This document shows positions 16,552-25,093 of a DNA stretch of 64,000 nt, in pieces; the first letter of the stretch is position 1, and the number at the start of each line of letters is the position of its first letter. The notes under the pieces were generated by a model. The model did not search any database. It saw only the letters and a program-made list of their open reading frames with translations, and was not told the origin of the DNA. Origin of the DNA: Ensifer sp. IC3342 (GTDB taxonomy: Bacteria > Pseudomonadota > Alphaproteobacteria > Rhizobiales > Rhizobiaceae); NCBI RefSeq assembly GCF_020193655.1, contig NZ_JADYVE010000003.1, forward strand, positions 597,415 to 661,414, written 5' to 3'. The position numbers and the translations under genes are program-made.

Positions 16552-17982
16552 TCATCCCCGAGCCAAAGCCCCCGGCGATCTCCGCCTCTCGATCGCTCTC
16601 CCAAGTGTCTCAAACACCCGATCGTCCAAGCATTGCGAAACGTTGAACCGCATGAACCTCTCGGCCGACTGGGAAAGGCTGAAGGCATTGCCGGGCGCCA
16701 GCACCACGTCATCTGCCAGGGCCTCCCGGGCAATGTCGGCGGCGTCGAGCCCCGCGGGCAAGCGGCACCAGAGGAACATGCCGGACTGTGGCTCCAGCCA
16801 GGGCTCGATGCCGAGCTTTTTGAGCCTGGAACCGGTTTCAGCCATCGCGCGGGCCAGTCGCGTGCGGAGGGTCTCCATGTGCTTGCGATAGCCGCCGTCC
16901 CTCAAGACGTTGTAAATGAGCTCGGCCGAAAGGCGTCCGCCGCCGAAGGAGGTGGCGATCCTGAGGTCCACCAGTCCCTCGATCCATTCCCGGCGTGCGG
17001 CGATGAAGCCGCAGCGCGCCGAGGCCGAAAGCGTTTTCGAAAAGCTGCCGATATGGACGACGCGGCTGAGGCCGTCGAAGGCGGCCAGTCTGGGCGCGGG
17101 TGTAAGCTCGAAATCGGCAAAGATGTCGTCCTCGACGATGGTGAGGTCGAACTGGTCCGCGAGCTTCAGGACGCGGTGGGCGACGACGGGAGAGAGCACC
17201 GCACCGGTCGGATTGTGGATGGCCGAATTGGTGATGTAGAGGCGCGGCCGGTGCTCCGCGACCACCCTGGCGAAAGCCTCGATGTCCGGGCCCGTCGGCG
17301 TGTAGGGCACGCTGACGACCTTGGCGCGGTGGGCGCGCAGCAGCGCATGAAAATTGAAGTAGCACGGGTCGTCGACCAGTACCGTATCGCCGGTTTCGAG
17401 GAAGAAGCGGCAGAGGAGATCGATCGCCTGGGTGCCCGACTCCGCAAGCATGATGCAGTCGGGCGAGGCTTCGATGCCGCGCTCCATCATGCGCCGCGCA
17501 AGCAACTGCCGGAGCGGCGGAAAACCGAGCGGCGTCCCGTAATCGGTTAGAGCGGCGTCCTCGGCCCGCGAAAGGCCGCGCAGCCCTTTGCGCAACGCCG
17601 CCTCTGGCATCCATGATGGCGGAAGCCAACCGCAGCCGGGCTTAAGCGTCGCATCACTACTTTCGAGGGACTGCCGGGAAACCCATAGCGGGTCGACGGC
17701 GCGGTCGAGCCGGGGTCCGATCTCCGCCAGTGCCAGGGGCACGACCTGCCCGGAAACGTAAAATCCGGAGCCCGGTCGCGAGGCAATCACCCCTTCGGCG
17801 ACCAACCGCTCATACGCGTCCACCACCGTCGAGGTCGAGACCTGCATGGTCGTGGCAAAAGCGCGGACCGACGGCAGCTTGCTCCCTGGCGTCAGGCTGC
17901 GATTGGCAATGCGCTGCCGGATGGCGCTCATCACTGCCGCCACGCGTGTGCCGCCACCCTCAGCTGTCGCTGCAATGCCCAT
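16552..17982 (-). CDS. MocR-type (GntR/aminotransferase fusion) regulator
   Basis: A 476-residue protein. Residues 10-75 form a GntR winged helix (VSTSTVVDAYERLVAEGVI, RPGSGFYV). Residues 110-470 are a fold-type I aminotransferase domain with VDDPCYFNF, HNPTG, EDDIFADF and the PLP lysine 315 in HIGSFSKTLSA. Such proteins are PLP- or amino-acid-responsive activators. The start at 17982 has GGAG about 12 bases upstream; an in-frame ATG at 18003 is an alternative. It is divergent from the DMT exporter at 18125, its probable target, with CTGTACTG repeats between them. Confidence 0.9.
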   Translation of the reverse strand: MGIAATAEGGGTRVAAVMSAIRQRIANRSLTPGSKLPSVRAFATTMQVSTSTVVDAYERLVAEGVIASRPGSGFYVSGQVVPLALAEIGPRLDRAVDPLWVSRQSLESSDATLKPGCGWLPPSWMPEAALRKGLRGLSRAEDAALTDYGTPLGFPPLRQLLARRMMERGIEASPDCIMLAESGTQAIDLLCRFFLETGDTVLVDDPCYFNFHALLRAHRAKVVSVPYTPTGPDIEAFARVVAEHRPRLYITNSAIHNPTGAVLSPVVAHRVLKLADQFDLTIVEDDIFADFELTPAPRLAAFDGLSRVVHIGSFSKTLSASARCGFIAARREWIEGLVDLRIATSFGGGRLSAELIYNVLRDGGYRKHMETLRTRLARAMAETGSRLKKLGIEPWLEPQSGMFLWCRLPAGLDAADIAREALADDVVLAPGNAFSLSQSAERFMRFNVSQCLDDRVFETLGRAIERRRSPGALARG

Positions 17983-18026
17983 CTGTACTGCTCCATGACG
18001 CATAACAGTTTTGTCGAACTGTACTG
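17983..18026. promoter_or_regulatory. Two direct CTGTACTG repeats, candidate MocR operator
   Basis: Identical octamers at 17983-17990 and 18019-18026, 36 bases apart (start to start), in the divergent gap of the MocR and DMT genes. MocR-family regulators are known to bind direct repeats of this sort. Confidence 0.45.
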
Positions 18027-18124
18027 GATTGTCTCTGGCGACGCCAGAGCGCTTCGCGTTCAGATAAACGCGCAAACGATGCTCCGGCGACTCCGCCCCG
18101 GTACCGGCAAAACAGGATGGGACC

Positions 18125-18988
18125 ATGGACAAGACGACGAGCGGATGGATCAACGGGTTTCTCGGCGTCCTGATCTTCAGCGGCTCGCTGCCCGCGACCA
18201 GGGCCGCCGTGCTCGATTTCGACCCGGTGTTTCTGACCGTCGCCCGGGCTGGCATCGCGGGCCTGCTCGCCCTGTGCCTTCTCCTTGCCTTCCGTGAGAA
18301 GCGGCCCACCGGCGACCAGCTCTTCTCGCTGGCGATCGTCTCCCTGGGCGTCGTGCTCGGGTTTCCCCTGCTGACCGCGTTCGCGCTTCAACACGTGACG
18401 TCGGCGCACTCGATTGTCTTCATCGGAATGCTGCCGCTTGCAACGGCGGCTTTCGGCGTGCTTCGCGGTGGCGAGCGCCCTCGCCCCGCCTTCTGGATGT
18501 TCTCCGTCGCGGGAAGCCTGCTGGTGGTCGGCTTCGCGCTCGCGCAGGGCCTCACGGCCTCGCCCGTCGGCGACGCCCTGATGCTGGCGGCAATCGTCGC
18601 TTGCGGGCTCGGCTATGCAGAGGGGGCAAGGCTGTCGCGCAGCCTTGGCGGCTGGCAGGTGATCTCCTGGGCGCTCGTCCTGTCTCTGCCCGTCATGCTC
18701 GCGATTGCGCTCGCCCTGATGCCGTCATCGTTCGCGGAGGTGGGCATGCCCGGCTGGGTCGGACTCGCCTATGTTTCCCTGTTCAGCATGTTGATCGGCT
18801 TTATCTTCTGGTATCGGGGGCTCGCCCAGGGTGGCATCGCGGCCGTCGGGCAATTGCAGTTGCTGCAGCCGTTTTTCGGACTGGCCTTGGCCGCGACATT
18901 GCTCCATGAAGAGGTGAGCCTCATGATGCTCGCGGTGACGGTCGGGGTCATCCTCTGCGTCGCCGGCGCACGGAAGTTCGCGAAGTGA
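18125..18988 (+). CDS. EamA/DMT-family transporter
   Basis: A 287-residue membrane protein with about ten hydrophobic helices and two EamA repeats (residues 10-135 and 150-283). It contains the characteristic N-terminal GFLGVLIFSGSLPATRAAV and the second-repeat segment SMLIGFIFWYRGLAQGG. Members export amino acids or metabolites. The divergent MocR regulator suggests the substrate is linked to amino-acid or PLP metabolism. A PaiB-like gene starts 37 bases downstream on the same strand and is probably in the same transcript. Confidence 0.88.
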   Translation: MDKTTSGWINGFLGVLIFSGSLPATRAAVLDFDPVFLTVARAGIAGLLALCLLLAFREKRPTGDQLFSLAIVSLGVVLGFPLLTAFALQHVTSAHSIVFIGMLPLATAAFGVLRGGERPRPAFWMFSVAGSLLVVGFALAQGLTASPVGDALMLAAIVACGLGYAEGARLSRSLGGWQVISWALVLSLPVMLAIALALMPSSFAEVGMPGWVGLAYVSLFSMLIGFIFWYRGLAQGGIAAVGQLQLLQPFFGLALAATLLHEEVSLMMLAVTVGVILCVAGARKFAK

Positions 18989-19025
18989 ACATGCTTGACG
19001 ACACAGGCGCAGGGAACAAACCTCG

Positions 19026-19658
19026 ATGTATACACCGCCAGCCTTCAGAGAGGATGATCGCGCCACGCTCCACGTGATGATGCGCGAGGCGCGGCTTTGC
19101 CACTTCGTGACGGCCACCGCGGATGGCCCGATGGCGATGCCTTTGCCGTTGTTCCTGGATCCGGACGAAGGCGAGCATGGGACGCTCCACGGCCATCTCG
19201 CCAGGGCCAATCCGCAATGGAAAACCCCGCCGATCGGCGACGCCATGGCGATCTTCATGGGGCCGGACGCCTACATCACCCCCTCCTGGTACGCATCGAA
19301 GCGCGAGCATGGCAAGGTCGTCCCCACCTGGAACTACGCGGCGGTGCACGCCTATGGACCGGTGGAGTTTTACGACGATACCCATCGCCTGCTCGAGGTC
19401 GTCACCCGACTGACCGATCTTCACGAACAGGAGCGCCCGGAGCGGTGGGCGGTCAGCGATGCGCCCGAGGCATTCGTTCAAGCACAACTCAAGGGCATCG
19501 TCGGGCTCAGAATGCCGATCACTCGGATCGAGGGCAAACGCAAGATGAGCCAGAATCGCCCCGCGGCCGACAGAGCGGGCGTTGCCGGGGGGCTGGCAGA
19601 CAGCGGGCGGGCTTCCGACCGGATCGTCGCAGGCTTGATTCCGACCGACAGCAATTAA
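19026..19658 (+). CDS. PaiB-like FMN-binding protein
   Basis: A 210-residue protein. MYTPPAFREDD at the N-terminus, the split-barrel flavin-binding core, GPDAYITPSWYASK and VPTWNYAAVHAYG are hallmarks of the FMN_bind_2 (PaiB) family. These are small cytosolic flavin-binding proteins annotated as negative regulators in Bacillus. KGIVGLRMPITRIEGKRKMS is the usual C-terminal block. It follows the DMT exporter by 37 bases; MocR-DMT-PaiB is a plausible functional unit. Confidence 0.87.
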   Translation: MYTPPAFREDDRATLHVMMREARLCHFVTATADGPMAMPLPLFLDPDEGEHGTLHGHLARANPQWKTPPIGDAMAIFMGPDAYITPSWYASKREHGKVVPTWNYAAVHAYGPVEFYDDTHRLLEVVTRLTDLHEQERPERWAVSDAPEAFVQAQLKGIVGLRMPITRIEGKRKMSQNRPAADRAGVAGGLADSGRASDRIVAGLIPTDSN

Positions 19659-19713
19659 GGCCCGCCGTCATGGGCAGCATTCCGGCGCGCCGCTTCGGGT
19701 GGAATGTTGCTGC

Positions 19714-19947
19714 ATGACCCGCGATGCAGCCATAGCGAGAGCGGAGGCTTACTTCGATTCCGGTGCCTTCTGGAATGATCTCGCGCGCCGCGTTGCCATG
19801 CCGACCGAGAGCCAGAACCCGGATCGCGCGCCGGTGCTGGCGGAATATATCGAAACCGAGATCAAGCCCGCTTTCGAAGCACTCGGATTCGCCTGTCAGA
19901 CACTGTCCGACATGCATAAAAACAAGGACCTAAAGCGCGTCGCATGA
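19714..19947 (+). pseudogene. M20-family metallopeptidase, N-terminal fragment truncated by a repeat
   Basis: Residues 1-64 (MTRDAAIARAEAYFDSG, FWNDLARRVAMPTESQNP, LAEYIETEIKPAFEALGF) match the start of M20 peptidases such as ArgE/DapE-like hydrolases. The homology stops at about 19905. From there the frame reads through a type A repeat (DMHKNKDLKRVA). The catalytic domain, of normally about 400 residues, is missing and no remnant is visible further on. Confidence 0.7.
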
Positions 19948-19976
19948 GTCCGATTGAACGCGACGCGCTTCAGGTT
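19906..19976 (+). repeat. Type A element, second half only
   Basis: Begins GACATGCATAAAAACAAGGA, the end of the first hairpin, followed by the full second hairpin AAAGCGCGTCGC / GCGACGCGCTT. It joins directly to the peptidase fragment. Confidence 0.75.
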
Positions 19977-20083
19977 GTCGACGCACGGGAATTCGCCAGA
20001 TAAGCGAAACCGCTTTGACAAACCGTGGGCAGCGACGCCATAAGACTAGCGGCTTTCCCGGGTGGGGGAGATTTGTTGCGGGA

Positions 20084-20230
20084 TCAATGTCCGCGCATCT
20101 GCGTATTGGTTGATGCTGTCGTCTCACTCGATACGCCCGTCCTCGGCTGCAGCCATTCGACCGCAGCTATGGCGAGGCCGAGAACAATGGCGGGCGCGGC
20201 GAGTGCTGCTAGAAACGCGAATCTCTTCAT
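20084..20230 (-). CDS. Small single-helix membrane protein
   Basis: A 48-residue frame with a basic start (MKRF), a 20-residue hydrophobic helix (LAALAAPAIVLGLAIAAVEW) and a polar Thr/Ser-rich tail ending QMRGH. Composition and layout are those of a real small exported or anchored protein. The ribosome binding site is weak (GGATG 11 bases upstream). There is no known family. It lies alone between repeat-rich regions. Confidence 0.45.
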   Translation of the reverse strand: MKRFAFLAALAAPAIVLGLAIAAVEWLQPRTGVSSETTASTNTQMRGH

Positions 20231-20457
20231 TGCCGACATCCCGGAAAGACTTGGCGCAACAAGATACGCAGCGGTTGGGAACAGAAGTCCTTACTCCATC
20301 ACAAGAAGGTTAGCGCATTCATCCATCCGAAGTATCAGACCTAAGTCTGACGGGGTGTGCCAAAGGTCTGATACCCATTGCCGAGTGTTTCGCGTGATGC
20401 ATAGTGCGGCACATAAACGCCTGCGGAATCAACGGCTAGCCCCCGCCGCCGTAGGCG

Positions 20458-20515
20458 TGAAAGGTCCCAGATCGATGCTCCCCGCCCCCCTTTTGCACCG
20501 CTCTGGGACCTTTCA
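20458..20515. other. Perfect 14-bp inverted repeat, long-loop hairpin
   Basis: TGAAAGGTCCCAGA at 20458-20471 pairs with TCTGGGACCTTTCA at 20502-20515 across a 30-base C-rich loop. It is not related to the other repeat families in the window. It could be a small RNA stem, a bidirectional terminator or ends of a lost element. Confidence 0.5.
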
Positions 20516-20545
20516 TATCAACAGCGCCGCGCGTCTCAGAGGCCA

Positions 20546-20600
20546 CTCCTGGAAAAGTACGTGCAATGGTTTTCCGTCCGGAATTGCGCCGTTTTCAAAG
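20546..20600 (-). repeat. Type E palindromic element, divergent copy
   Basis: GGAAAAGTACGTGCAATGGT then TTTCCGTCCGGAATTGCG: the reverse of the units at 62864-63074, with a changed loop. Confidence 0.6.
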
Positions 20601-20798
20601 AGCTAGACGACGCGCATCGCGAAGGTCTACGACCCTCTAAGATCATCGGGGCGGTGAATTATCGTTGCGCGGGCAACAGCCGGGATTTTCAGACTGCAAC
20701 TTCCGAGCCTGCCAAAGGCGATGTCCCACGCGTTTAGGCCCATTCCTCAGGCAAAGCCTCAGAATTTGGTCATCCCGACCACCGGTCGTCTTTGCTGC
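20601..20798. other. Intergenic, no feature seen
   Basis: No gene, repeat or clear promoter was recognised here. Confidence 0.3.
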
Positions 20799-20946
20799 CG
20801 CATGGTTCCTTAAATCGATTTAAGGACAAATATCATGCAGCAATTTAAAGTGCTGCAGCGACCTTTGCGCGTCCGATTGGACGCGCGGCGCTGTAGAGCG
20901 GGATGAGGAAAAGTGTGCGCGGTTTTCCGCCAGCATTCCGCTCTAA
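20799..20946 (+). repeat. Type B element followed directly by a type D element
   Basis: Type B at 20799-20898: CCTTAAATCGATTTAAGG hairpin, CAGCAATTTAAAGTGCTGCA, then GCGCGTCC / GGACGCGC and CGCTGTAG. Type D at 20899-20946: AGCGGGATGAGGAAAAGTGT and GCGCGGTTTTCC ... CCGCTCT, an arm GAGCGG / CCGCTC enclosing the GGAAAA / TTTTCC core. Confidence 0.7.
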
Positions 20947-21008
20947 CTATCTAGAATCGATCGCGCCTTATGGTCTCAGGTCGATTCGACCTGGAATCAC
21001 CGTGGTCT

Positions 21009-21062
21009 AGTGCATGTCGCCCGAATGTGTGCAAGGTTTCGGGACAACGACATGCATGCAAG
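21009..21062 (+). repeat. Type A element, first half only
   Basis: TGCATGTCGCCCGAATGTGT ... TTTCGGGACAACGACATGCA with compensating changes: CCCGAA pairs with TTCGGG instead of CCCAAAA with TTTTGGG. Confidence 0.7.
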
Positions 21063-21123
21063 CAGAGACTTCGCTTGGCTCCTATTGAATGCGAGGGCCT
21101 CACTCACGCACGAAGGCAACGCT

Positions 21124-21726
21124 ATGGCAGGAAACGCGGAAAACCGCGGCGGACAGCGCGGACGCCGCTGGAGGATAGCGGCCTGGACCATCGCCGCGCT
21201 CGTACTGTTGCTGCCCTTGATAGCAATGCAGTTCACAGATGAAGTGAACTGGACTGAGACCGACTTCGCTTTCGCCGGTGCCTTGATCGTCGGCACGGCT
21301 TTAGCCTTCGACCTGGCAGTGAGGATGGCAAACAATGACGCGTATCGAGCTGCCCTCGGCGTTGCACTCGCGGCAGCATTCCTCCTCATCTGGATCAATG
21401 CTGCCGTTGGCATCATCGGGTCTGAGGACAACCCGGCCAACCTGACGTATGGCGGAGTGCTCGCTGTCGGAATCACCGGCGCCGTTATCGCTCGTTTCGA
21501 GCCGAACGGCATGGCGCGCACGATGTTCGCGAGCGCTCTCGTTCAGGCGCTGGTCGCCATGATTGCGGTGATCGCAGGAATGGGCTACCCCGCGAGCCCG
21601 CCCCTGGAGATTATTGGCGTCAATGCTTTGTTCGTCGCGGTGTGGCTCACATCGGCGTGGCTGTTTCGGAAAGCTGCTCGGGCGCAAATTCTCGCGGACG
21701 CAGCATCGTGGCAGAACGGGCTGTAG
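21124..21726 (+). CDS. Multi-pass membrane protein of unknown function
   Basis: A 200-residue protein with six hydrophobic helices (about residues 17-35, 48-66, 75-95, 108-124, 133-152 and 165-183), short charged loops and a basic N-terminus (RGGQRGRRWR). GAAGG lies ahead of the ATG at 21124. An upstream in-frame ATG at 21010 falls inside the type A repeat and is rejected. It resembles small uncharacterised rhizobial membrane proteins and has no known catalytic motif. Confidence 0.75.
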   Translation: MAGNAENRGGQRGRRWRIAAWTIAALVLLLPLIAMQFTDEVNWTETDFAFAGALIVGTALAFDLAVRMANNDAYRAALGVALAAAFLLIWINAAVGIIGSEDNPANLTYGGVLAVGITGAVIARFEPNGMARTMFASALVQALVAMIAVIAGMGYPASPPLEIIGVNALFVAVWLTSAWLFRKAARAQILADAASWQNGL

Positions 21727-21959
21727 ACGAGCCCCTGAAGCTGATCGTCAAACTGTGTGCCGAGCCTACAAACGCGACCAGCGTTGACATAGCAAATGGC
21801 GATGTCCCCTTTCCACGGTCGGGCGGTCAGGCAAAGGCGACCGCGTAGGGATGCCGGACGCCCGAACAGCCGGACACGCCACCCGCCAGAGGGTCACGGC
21901 CTACGGCGCCTTCCTCGCAAGCGCGGGGCCGGAAGCCAGCCCCGCGTTGGCAGCGATGG

Positions 21960-22592
21960 TCAGCCCGCGATCGCCGCGACGACCGGCACGACGTGCGGCC
22001 AGACCTCAAGCGATCCGCGATAGATCATGTCGAGCGCGACATACAGGATGATCGCCAGGCCGACATAGGCGATCCAATGGTAGCGGTTGAGCAGCTTGGC
22101 GATGAGGCCCGCGGCAACGCCCATCATCGCGATCGAGAGGATGAGGCCGAACACCAGCACCGTCGGATGCTCGCGGGCTGCACCCGCAACCGCGAGCACG
22201 TTGTCGAGCGACATGGAGACGTCGGCGACGACGATCTGGATCGCCGCCTGCATGAAGGTCTTCTTGTGCGGCTCTCCAGTCCCTTCTTCCGCTCCGTCAC
22301 CGCCCTGGGCGGCACGCAGTTCGCGCCACATCTTCCAGCAGACCCAGAGCAGCAGGATACCGCCCGCGAGCACAAGGCCGATAATCTCGAGCAGCTGGAC
22401 GGTCACGCTCGCAAGCGCGATGCGAAGAACCGTCGCGGCGATAATGCCGACCAGGATCGCCTTCTTGCGCTGCTCGATCGGAAGCCCGGCGGCGGCAAGG
22501 CCGATGACGACGGCGTTGTCCCCGGCAAGCACCAGGTCAATGACAATAACCTGCATAAGCGCCAGCAAGCCGGCAGACGTAAAAATTTCCAT
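21960..22592 (-). CDS. TerC/YjbE-family integral membrane protein
   Basis: A 210-residue protein with about seven helices. VIVIDLVLAGDNAVVIGLAA and IVVADVSMSLDNVLAVAGAA are the paired (S/A)xDN motifs of TerC-family proteins, with acidic residues inside the membrane. The family is linked to metal (Mn2+) export and tellurite resistance. A cytoplasmic loop rich in Gly/Glu (GGDGAEEGTGE) separates the halves. The start at 22592 (MEIFTSAG) follows GGGGGA; an ATG six codons upstream is less likely. Confidence 0.87.
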   Translation of the reverse strand: MEIFTSAGLLALMQVIVIDLVLAGDNAVVIGLAAAGLPIEQRKKAILVGIIAATVLRIALASVTVQLLEIIGLVLAGGILLLWVCWKMWRELRAAQGGDGAEEGTGEPHKKTFMQAAIQIVVADVSMSLDNVLAVAGAAREHPTVLVFGLILSIAMMGVAAGLIAKLLNRYHWIAYVGLAIILYVALDMIYRGSLEVWPHVVPVVAAIAG

Positions 22593-22752
22593 GATGCGGT
22601 GATCCCCCACTGAGCAAAGCGGCAGCGCATCGCTAAGGATAAATCATCGATCGATCAAGTGCCGATGCCGGTCTGCCGCAAAAAAACCTTGGCGGAGTTG
22701 AGACGCCGCGTACGAACAGCAAGCCCCAATGCGCAACGGCGGAGGCCGTGCT

Positions 22753-24090
22753 ATGCTGGCCGCCATGCGACCGAGCACCCGCTATGCCCGAAGTGGTGAG
22801 CTGAGCATCGCCTATCAGGTGATCGGCGACGGGCCGCTCGACATCATTTATGTTCCGGGCTGGGTTTCCAACCTCGATTATGCCTGGCAATTCCCGAAGA
22901 TGGTGCATGTGTTCGAGCGGCTGAGTGCCTTTTCCCGGCTGATCCTGTTTGACAAGCGCGGCACCGGGCTTTCGGATCGCAATGTCGGCTTCCCCACGCT
23001 TGAGGAGCGGATGCAGGACGTCCAGGCCGTGATGGATGCGGCGGGCTCTCGACGGGCGGCGTTGATGGGCACTTCCGAGGGTGGCAATCTGTGCATGCTA
23101 TTCGCTGCCACCTATCCGGAGCGCACCGGCGCGCTCGTGCTCAACGGCTCCTTCGCCAAGGGCCTCTGGTCGGAGGACTACCCCTGGGCGAAGACCCGCG
23201 ACGAGGTCGAAGAAGAGATCGCGATCATCGCACGCGACTGGGGTGGCCCGTTCGATCTCAGCAACGCCGCACCGAGCCACGTTGACGACCGGGAGGCGCG
23301 CGAGTGGCTTGCCGCCTACCTGCGCAACTCGGCGTCGCCGCAGGATGCCATCTCGCTCTGGCGTTGGAACACCGAGATAGACGTCCGCGGCATCCTGAGC
23401 GCCATCCATGTTCCGACCCTCGTGCTGCACCGGACGGGGGACCGCTGGGTGAAGGTCGAGGAAGGCCGTTTCGTCGCCGATCATATCCGCGGCGCCAAAT
23501 GGGTGGAACTGCCCGGCGATGATCACCTGATCTGGGCCGGCGACGCCGACCGCACGCTTGACGAGATCGAAGAGTTCCTGACCGGCATTCGCCCGCGGCC
23601 GGCTTCCGAGCGGGTGCTGCTGACCGTGCTCTTCACCGACATCGTCGGCTCGACCTCGGTTGCGGCCGAGCTCGGAGACACCCACTGGAAGGACCTGCTG
23701 CGCCGCCACGACGATGCGGTGCGCATGGAGCTCGCTCGCTTCGGCGGCAGCGAAGTCAAGACGATGGGCGACGGCTTCCTCGCCACCTTTCAAGGGCCGA
23801 GCAGGGCCATCCTGTGCGCCTGCGCGATCCGCGACCGCGCCGCCGCACTGGGTCTCGCCATCCGCGCCGCACTCCATACCGGCGAGTGCGAGAAGTCTGG
23901 CAACGACCTGAGCGGCATCGCCGTGCATCTGGCCTCACGCCTGCTCGATCATGCCGGGCCGGGCGATGTCTTGGTTTCGGGAACGGTTAAGGACCTCGTC
24001 GTCGGCTCCGGGGTCGCCTTAGAGGCGCGCGGCGAGACGGAGCTGCGCGACGTTCCCGGGCGCTGGCAGATTTATGCTGCTACGATTTGA
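22753..24090 (+). CDS. Alpha/beta-hydrolase fused to class III adenylate cyclase
   Basis: A 445-residue cytosolic protein in two parts. Residues 5-280 are an alpha/beta-hydrolase: nucleophile elbow MGTSEGGN, acid region TLVLHRTGDRWV and catalytic His in GDDHLIWAG. Residues 290-445 are a class III cyclase: LFTDIVGSTSVAAELGD (metal Asp), GGSEVKTMGDGFLATF (adenine-specific Lys and second Asp) and GIAVHLASRLLDHA. GGAGG at 22741-22745 fixes the start at 22753. Such fusions are known in rhizobia and actinobacteria; the hydrolase may sense a ligand for the cyclase. It is transcribed away from the TerC gene. Confidence 0.9.
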   Translation: MLAAMRPSTRYARSGELSIAYQVIGDGPLDIIYVPGWVSNLDYAWQFPKMVHVFERLSAFSRLILFDKRGTGLSDRNVGFPTLEERMQDVQAVMDAAGSRRAALMGTSEGGNLCMLFAATYPERTGALVLNGSFAKGLWSEDYPWAKTRDEVEEEIAIIARDWGGPFDLSNAAPSHVDDREAREWLAAYLRNSASPQDAISLWRWNTEIDVRGILSAIHVPTLVLHRTGDRWVKVEEGRFVADHIRGAKWVELPGDDHLIWAGDADRTLDEIEEFLTGIRPRPASERVLLTVLFTDIVGSTSVAAELGDTHWKDLLRRHDDAVRMELARFGGSEVKTMGDGFLATFQGPSRAILCACAIRDRAAALGLAIRAALHTGECEKSGNDLSGIAVHLASRLLDHAGPGDVLVSGTVKDLVVGSGVALEARGETELRDVPGRWQIYAATI

Positions 24091-24108
24091 GCAACTATGC
24101 CACCTGAC

Positions 24109-24966
24109 TCACGCCGGGCTGAAGATCGCCCTGATCCGCTGCCGGAGCGCCCGCTTGTACATTCGGAACCACGGCGCTACGCGCTTGTTCGCGTGCTGCT
24201 CGAGAGCCTTTTTCAAGACGGTCTTCTCTTTGGCCGTATAGTCGGTTTCGGCGATGATACGGCGTGCGATCTCGACATATTTCCGTCGCGCGGCCAACCG
24301 TTCCGCCGGTTGCAGGTGGTAGCTGCCCTCTCGCATGATCCTCTGCGTGAAGGTCGCCTCGGGCGCGAACGCCACCTGGCCGTTGATCATGGCCCGCATC
24401 GTGGTGAGGTGATCCGCCGCCCAGGCAAAGGGATAGTCCCTGAGCACGGCCATGTCCTCGACGACCGCGCCGCGCCGCCAAAGGCCGTAGAACCAGCTCG
24501 GATGGCAACCGAGCAGGGTCGCCTTCGCCCGCGACAGGCGATCGGCGCCCTCGCTCACCGGCAGCGGATAATCGGCCTCCCGCCCCGTCGAGGTGTTGAT
24601 CCGGTGGACCGGGGTCACCGCCAGTCGGGCGTCACTCTCCCGGTCGAGCGCCTTCACGGTCGCCTCGAGATGGTTCTCGTCGGTCAGGTCGTCATCGGCC
24701 CGCCACATGAAATAATCGGCCTCGCCGAGGGTGAGCGCCTTACTGAAATTCTCCATCACCGGCACGTTGATGTTGCTGCGAACGTGGCGAAAGCGCTTGT
24801 CCTTTCGCGCAAATTCGGCGCAGATCTCGCTAGTGCCGTCGGTGGAGGCGTTGTCGCAGATGACAACCTCGAAATCCTCGAAACTCTGGCTGCGGATGCA
24901 ATTCAGGCTTTCGGAAATCGTCTCGGCACCATTGTAGGTGGGAACTGCGATACTGACGCGAGCCAT
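24109..24966 (-). CDS. Family 2 glycosyltransferase
   Basis: A 285-residue protein with a GT-A fold. VSIAVPTYNGAETISESL at the N-terminus is the nucleotide-sugar binding start, VVICDNASTDGT follows, and the DxD-like motif is MWRADDDL near residue 97. The C-terminal helices are basic. There is no membrane segment, so it is probably a cytosolic or membrane-associated transferase in surface polysaccharide synthesis. It is divergent from the gene at 25094, another GT-A-like protein. Confidence 0.87.
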   Translation of the reverse strand: MARVSIAVPTYNGAETISESLNCIRSQSFEDFEVVICDNASTDGTSEICAEFARKDKRFRHVRSNINVPVMENFSKALTLGEADYFMWRADDDLTDENHLEATVKALDRESDARLAVTPVHRINTSTGREADYPLPVSEGADRLSRAKATLLGCHPSWFYGLWRRGAVVEDMAVLRDYPFAWAADHLTTMRAMINGQVAFAPEATFTQRIMREGSYHLQPAERLAARRKYVEIARRIIAETDYTAKEKTVLKKALEQHANKRVAPWFRMYKRALRQRIRAIFSPA

Positions 24967-25093
24967 GTTTTCCCCGTTGCAGGCCCATGTCGACCTGATT
25001 ATATAAAGCGGCGCTTGATCAGCCCCCTGCTCAACCACGCGCTGCCGGCGAAGCCGTGTACGCCTCCGCCCGCCTCAACGCAAGGCTGCATTT

